A stretch of DNA of 64,000 nucleotides from Oscillospiraceae bacterium (GTDB lineage: Bacteria > Bacillota > Clostridia > Oscillospirales > Oscillospiraceae): NCBI GenBank assembly GCA_902779945.1, contig CACZDN010000001.1:186001-250000 (forward strand). Direction: 5' to 3'. This document shows positions 60,577 through 64,000 of this stretch, piece by piece. Each line of letters begins with the position of its first letter. The stretch's first letter is position 1. The notes beneath the pieces are model-generated. The model was given only the letters and a program-made list of their open reading frames with translations. It was not told the DNA's origin and ran no database searches. The translations under genes and the position numbers were made by a program.

Positions 60577-61509
60577 ATGGACAAAAAACTGGAAAACCTG
60601 ATCTATGAGGCCGCGCAGGGCCTCGAACGGGCCGAGAGCGGCGCTGCCGGCGAGCAGATGGACTTTACCGGCTTTCGCGGCCGCGTGGAGCGCATGGACG
60701 ATCTGCTGATCGCGGCGCTCTTCCCGCAGCACGCGGGCCACCTCAAGAGCCTGGACATCCCGGCCCGCCTGGCGCGCGAGCAGTATCTGCATGAGGCCAT
60801 GGGCCATCTCAAGCGCTGCCTCGAGGCGGTCCTTCCCGACGATGAGGACGAGCGGGAGCGCATCGTCTCCGTGATGCTGAACGCCCTGCCGGAGATCCGC
60901 CGTCAGCTCGGCACGGATCTGATCGCCGCCTATCAGGGAGACCCCGCCGCCAAGAGCCAAGACGAGGTCATCCTCTGCTACCCGGCCTTCACCGCAATTT
61001 CCAGCTACCGTCTCGCCCATGTGCTGTACTGCGCGCGGGTGCCGCTCATCCCCCGCGTCATGACCGAATATGCCCACCGCCTCACCGGCATCGACATCCA
61101 CCCCGGCGCGACCATCGGCGACTACTTCTTCATCGACCACGGCACCGGCGTCGTCATCGGCGAGACCACCACCATCGGCGAGCATGTCAAGCTCTATCAG
61201 CATGTCACGCTGGGCGCGAAGAGCTTTGCAGTCGAGGAGGACGGCAGTCTCGTCAAGGGCATCAAGCGCCACCCCGACATCGGTGACAACGTGGTCATCT
61301 ACTCCGGCGCGACCGTGCTCGGCGGCAATACCCGCATCGGCAGCGGCTGCGTCATCGGCGGCAGCGTGTGGCTCACTCACTCGGTGGAGCCCGGCAAGAT
61401 GGTCCTGGCGCGCGCCGCCGTGTCCGGCGACGTCCTCCTGCGCGACACGCTGCCCGAGCCCGCCGGCGACGACGATCTCGAGCGCTCACGCTACGCCGCC
61501 ATGCTGTGA
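60577..61509 (+). CDS. cysE: Serine O-acetyltransferase
   Basis: Makes O-acetylserine from serine and acetyl-CoA, the entry to cysteine synthesis. The 310-residue protein has a helical N-terminus (about 1-150) and a left-handed beta-helix of hexapeptide repeats (IDIHPGATIGDYFFIDHG, GVVIGETTTIGEHVKLYQHV, TLGAKS, IGDNVVIYSGATVLGG). The active-site His/Asp pair lies in FIDHGTGVVIG. AGGAG lies five bases before ATG 60577. It is followed by a GH3 gene 11 bases downstream. Confidence 0.94.
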   Translation: MDKKLENLIYEAAQGLERAESGAAGEQMDFTGFRGRVERMDDLLIAALFPQHAGHLKSLDIPARLAREQYLHEAMGHLKRCLEAVLPDDEDERERIVSVMLNALPEIRRQLGTDLIAAYQGDPAAKSQDEVILCYPAFTAISSYRLAHVLYCARVPLIPRVMTEYAHRLTGIDIHPGATIGDYFFIDHGTGVVIGETTTIGEHVKLYQHVTLGAKSFAVEEDGSLVKGIKRHPDIGDNVVIYSGATVLGGNTRIGSGCVIGGSVWLTHSVEPGKMVLARAAVSGDVLLRDTLPEPAGDDDLERSRYAAML

Positions 61510-61520
61510 GGAGGGAGCGC

Positions 61521-63863
61521 ATGAAAATCATCGACAAAACCGTCGGCAGACTCATCCAGCGGACGATCGACCGGCACATGGGCGCGGGACTTATGCAGGA
61601 GGAGAACGCCGCGGAGGGGGAGCGCTGGTACGCCCCCGGCTTCCCGGAGCTCATCCGCAGGGCCGGGGCCGAGGCCTGTGTCCTTCTCAAAAATGACGGG
61701 GCGCTTCCGCTCAGACAGGACGAGGAGCTCGCCGTCTTCGGCCGCTGCCAGCTCGACTGGTTCTATGTCGGCTACGGCAGCGGGGGAGACGTGCACCCCG
61801 CCTACCGCGTCAACCTCATCGACGGCCTCAAAAACGCCGGCCAGACCCTCAACGCGGAGCTCGCGTGGCACTACGCCCGCTGGTGCGGGGAAAACCACGC
61901 CGACCCCGGCTGGTGGGGCCACTGGCCGTTCAGCCACCCGGAGATGGAGCTGAGCGACGACATGCTCCGAAAGGCCGCAAAGAGCGCGAAGACGGCCCTC
62001 ATCGTCATCGGCCGCGCCGCCGGCGAGGACCGGGACAACAGGCTCGAGCAGGGCAGCTACTATCTCACGGAGGCGGAGCGCGACATGCTGGATAAGGTCA
62101 CCGCCGTCTTTACGCGCACCGTGGTCGTCCTCAACGTCGGCAGCATCATGGACATGGCCTGGACCGAGGACTACGGCGAGCGGCTCTCCGCCATCCTGAT
62201 CGCCTGGCAGGGCGGCATGGAGAGCGGAAACGCCCTGGCGGACGTGCTCTGCGGCAGGACCAGCCCCAGCGGCCGTCTGAGCGACACCATCGCGCGCTAC
62301 TACGTCGACTACCCCGGCAGCCGCGACTTCGGCGGGAAGGATTACAACAACTACAGCGAGGGGATCTTTGTCGGCTACCGCTACTTTGAGCGCTCCTCGC
62401 CCAAAAGCGTCCTCTACCCCTTCGGCTTCGGCCTGAGTTATACGAGCTTTGAAGCCCTCTCGGGGGATTTCTCATACTTAAACGGCGCCCTTACGGTCAC
62501 GGCGCAGATTACGAACACCGGCTCCATGCCGGGGCGGGAGGTCGCGCAGCTCTGGTGCTCTGCCCCCGCGGGAGCGCTGGATAAGCCGAAGCGCGTGCTC
62601 TGCGCCTTTGCCAAGACAGGAGAGCTCTATCCCGGCGAGAGCGAGACCGTGACCCTGCGCTGCACGGAGCGGGACTTTGCCTCCTTCGACGCGGCGCGCC
62701 ACGCCTTCGTTTTGGAGGCCGGCGTCTACCGCTTCACTCTCGGCGAGCATGAGATTGGCTCCTTCCGCGTCTTCCGGGAGAAGACCGTGGAGAGCTGCCG
62801 CCCCCTCGGCCTCGAGAGCGCGAAGCTGCGGCAGGTGATTCTGACGGAGCTGCCCGCGGCGGTCGACCCGAAGCTCGCGCACACCGGCACGCTCTGCGAC
62901 GTGGCGGCTGGCAGGATCACGCTTGACGCCTTCCTCGCCTCCCTGTCTCCCGAGGAGCTGGAGGCCCTGACCCGTGGCGAGGGGATGATGAACGTCCCCC
63001 TCGGCGCGCCGGGCAACGCCGGCGGCTTCGGCGGCGTGACAGAGGCGCTGCGGCAGAAGGGCGTGCCGGAGCTTATCACCGCGGACGGCCCCGCCGGACT
63101 GCGCCTGCAGAGCTTCACGTCCCTCATGCCCATCGGCACGGCCCTGGCCTGCACCTGGGACACGGAGCTCGTGGAGGCGCTGCACCGCAAGCTCGGCGAG
63201 GAGATGACGCGCTACGGGATCGACGTCCACCTCGGCCCCGGCATGAACCTGCACCGCAACCCTCTCTGCGGCCGGAACTTCGAGTACTATTCCGAGGACC
63301 CGGTGCTCACCGGCAGGATCGCCGCGGCAGCCGTGCGCGGGGTCCAGAGCACGGGCCACGCCTCCTGCCCCAAGCACTTCGCCTGCAACAACCAGGAGAC
63401 GAAGCGCAACACCAACGACTCTCGCGTCTCCGAGCGTGCCCTGCGCGAGCTCTACCTGCGCGGCTTTGAGATCTGCATCCGCGAATCCGCCCCCCTCACG
63501 CTCATGACCTCCTACAACAAGGTCAACGGCGTCTGGTCGCACTACAGCTACGAGCTTGCGACCGCCGTCCTGCGCGGCGACTGGGGCTGGGACGGCGTCG
63601 TCGTCACCGACTGGTGGATGAAAAAGTCCGGCAGTCCGGAGTTTCCCGATCTGCGTGACAACGCCTACCGCGTCCGCGCCGGCGTCGATGTGCTGATGCC
63701 CGGCGACATGGGCCGTACCGCCAAACGCTACAGGGCGGACGAGACCCTGCTCGAAACCCTCGGCAGGCCGGACGGCATCACCCGGGGCGAGCTTGAGCGC
63801 AGCGCCCGCCGCGTGCTGAGGCTTGCGCTGAAGCTGCGAAAAAAAGACTTTACTTTAGTCTGA
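61521..63863 (+). CDS. GH3 beta-glucosidase-type enzyme with permuted domain order
   Basis: A 780-residue cytosolic enzyme (no signal peptide). The order is reversed from the usual GH3 layout: the C-terminal-type alpha/beta sandwich comes first (LLKNDGALPLRQDEELAVFG at about 55, then the ALIVIGRAAGEDRDN block), a fibronectin-III-like part is in the middle (about 310-420), and the catalytic TIM-like domain is last (about 470-780), with CPKHFACNNQETKRNTNDSR and the nucleophile in WDGVVVTDWWM. Such permuted forms are known in ruminal Clostridia. GAGGAGGGAGCGC precedes ATG 61521. Confidence 0.92.
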   Translation: MKIIDKTVGRLIQRTIDRHMGAGLMQEENAAEGERWYAPGFPELIRRAGAEACVLLKNDGALPLRQDEELAVFGRCQLDWFYVGYGSGGDVHPAYRVNLIDGLKNAGQTLNAELAWHYARWCGENHADPGWWGHWPFSHPEMELSDDMLRKAAKSAKTALIVIGRAAGEDRDNRLEQGSYYLTEAERDMLDKVTAVFTRTVVVLNVGSIMDMAWTEDYGERLSAILIAWQGGMESGNALADVLCGRTSPSGRLSDTIARYYVDYPGSRDFGGKDYNNYSEGIFVGYRYFERSSPKSVLYPFGFGLSYTSFEALSGDFSYLNGALTVTAQITNTGSMPGREVAQLWCSAPAGALDKPKRVLCAFAKTGELYPGESETVTLRCTERDFASFDAARHAFVLEAGVYRFTLGEHEIGSFRVFREKTVESCRPLGLESAKLRQVILTELPAAVDPKLAHTGTLCDVAAGRITLDAFLASLSPEELEALTRGEGMMNVPLGAPGNAGGFGGVTEALRQKGVPELITADGPAGLRLQSFTSLMPIGTALACTWDTELVEALHRKLGEEMTRYGIDVHLGPGMNLHRNPLCGRNFEYYSEDPVLTGRIAAAAVRGVQSTGHASCPKHFACNNQETKRNTNDSRVSERALRELYLRGFEICIRESAPLTLMTSYNKVNGVWSHYSYELATAVLRGDWGWDGVVVTDWWMKKSGSPEFPDLRDNAYRVRAGVDVLMPGDMGRTAKRYRADETLLETLGRPDGITRGELERSARRVLRLALKLRKKDFTLV

Positions 63864-63888
63864 TAACGTGCTAATATGCTAAAGTAAA
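63849..63888. promoter_or_regulatory. Inverted repeat across the GH3 stop codon
   Basis: TTTACTTTAG (63849-63858) and CTAAAGTAAA (63879-63888), a perfect 10-bp inverted repeat with a 20-base spacer. It could be a weak terminator or an operator for the next gene. Confidence 0.5.
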
Positions 63889-63910
63889 ATCTGACAATGG
63901 AGGTCTGCCC

Positions 63911-64000
63911 GTGACCATTGACGACGAGGTCCTCAGCAACGAGGAGAAAATCAGCTTTGCCCTCCGCTCGCTCTATCACAGCCGGGGATACCAGCCCTAC
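63911..64000 (+). CDS. HisZ-like (ATP phosphoribosyltransferase regulatory subunit) protein, 5' end only
   Basis: Thirty codons are visible, from GTG 63911 (GGAGG seven bases upstream). The start TIDDEVLSNEEKISFALRSL followed by YHSRGYQPY resembles the N-terminus of HisZ-type proteins of Clostridia, which are derived from histidyl-tRNA synthetase. The gene is cut by the window end. The assignment rests on a short stretch. Confidence 0.55.
   Translation, partial: MTIDDEVLSNEEKISFALRSLYHSRGYQPY

Overview
The window looks like chromosomal DNA of a GC-rich, low-copy-repeat-laden member of the Clostridia, most likely an Oscillospirales-type gut anaerobe. This is an inference from the gene set: a SpoIIQ-like M23 protein, a DacF-type D-Ala-D-Ala carboxypeptidase, an Rrf2 regulator with three cysteines, many Firmicutes-style lipoprotein and surface-protein families, strong AGGAGG ribosome sites and sigma-A promoters with 17-bp spacers. 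No rRNA, CRISPR array, phage or transposase gene is visible. One tRNA (Leu, CAA) is present.

Layout. 1-3000: a tripartite tricarboxylate transporter operon (tctC-tctB-tctA, minus strand; tctA runs off the left edge). 3000-4200: a 1.2-kb non-coding stretch with a candidate small RNA and a roughly 530-nt structured leader. 4198-18600: the accessory region and the most interesting part. It holds a 2742-residue secreted surface protein, three micro-ORFs (31, 39 and 39 residues) sharing one leader motif, a lipoprotein with twenty 8-residue Thr/Pro repeats, a radical SAM/SPASM enzyme, a PqqD-like recognition protein, an unknown 613-residue membrane protein and, on the other strand, a double-glycine-leader peptide whose body is a Cpl-7 cell-wall-binding repeat. 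I read this as a peptide-modification (RiPP-like) locus coupled to the cell surface.

18677-33900 is mostly housekeeping: a phosphoribosyltransferase and DHH phosphoesterase, enolase, C69 dipeptidase, M23 protein, an S41-like secreted protein, D,D-carboxypeptidase, AI-2E-type permease, cysteine desulfurase, the tRNA methylthiotransferase MtaB and the serine pathway pair serC-serA. 33900-39600: an orphan sensor kinase with an HtrA protease, then a VanRS-like two-component pair. A direct repeat TTAAGA-N4-TTAAGA lies near the two-component promoter and again just upstream of a sugar-type ABC importer (41666-45998), suggesting a regulon that may include the pectate-lyase-fold protein between them. 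46167-50153: an HlyD-type adaptor with a MacB-like protein lacking its ATPase, then a GH25 lysozyme. 50200-64000: tRNA-Leu, a DUF6061 protein, a secreted GH3 enzyme, a LytS/SpoIIE-type phosphatase, an Rrf2 regulator, NAD(P)HX dehydratase, a DUF4213/DUF364 protein, a PreA-like dihydropyrimidine dehydrogenase, serine acetyltransferase, a domain-permuted GH3 beta-glucosidase and the first 30 codons of a HisZ-like gene.

Two dispersed intergenic repeat families run through the window. Family A has ends like GTCATCCTGAG and a core like GAAGGATC. Family B has ends like AAGGCAGCACCGCA / TGCGGTGCTGCCTT. A third palindrome type (family C) is clustered at 34.1-34.5 kb. All coordinates and motifs were read by eye; family assignments come from recognised motifs, not database searches.
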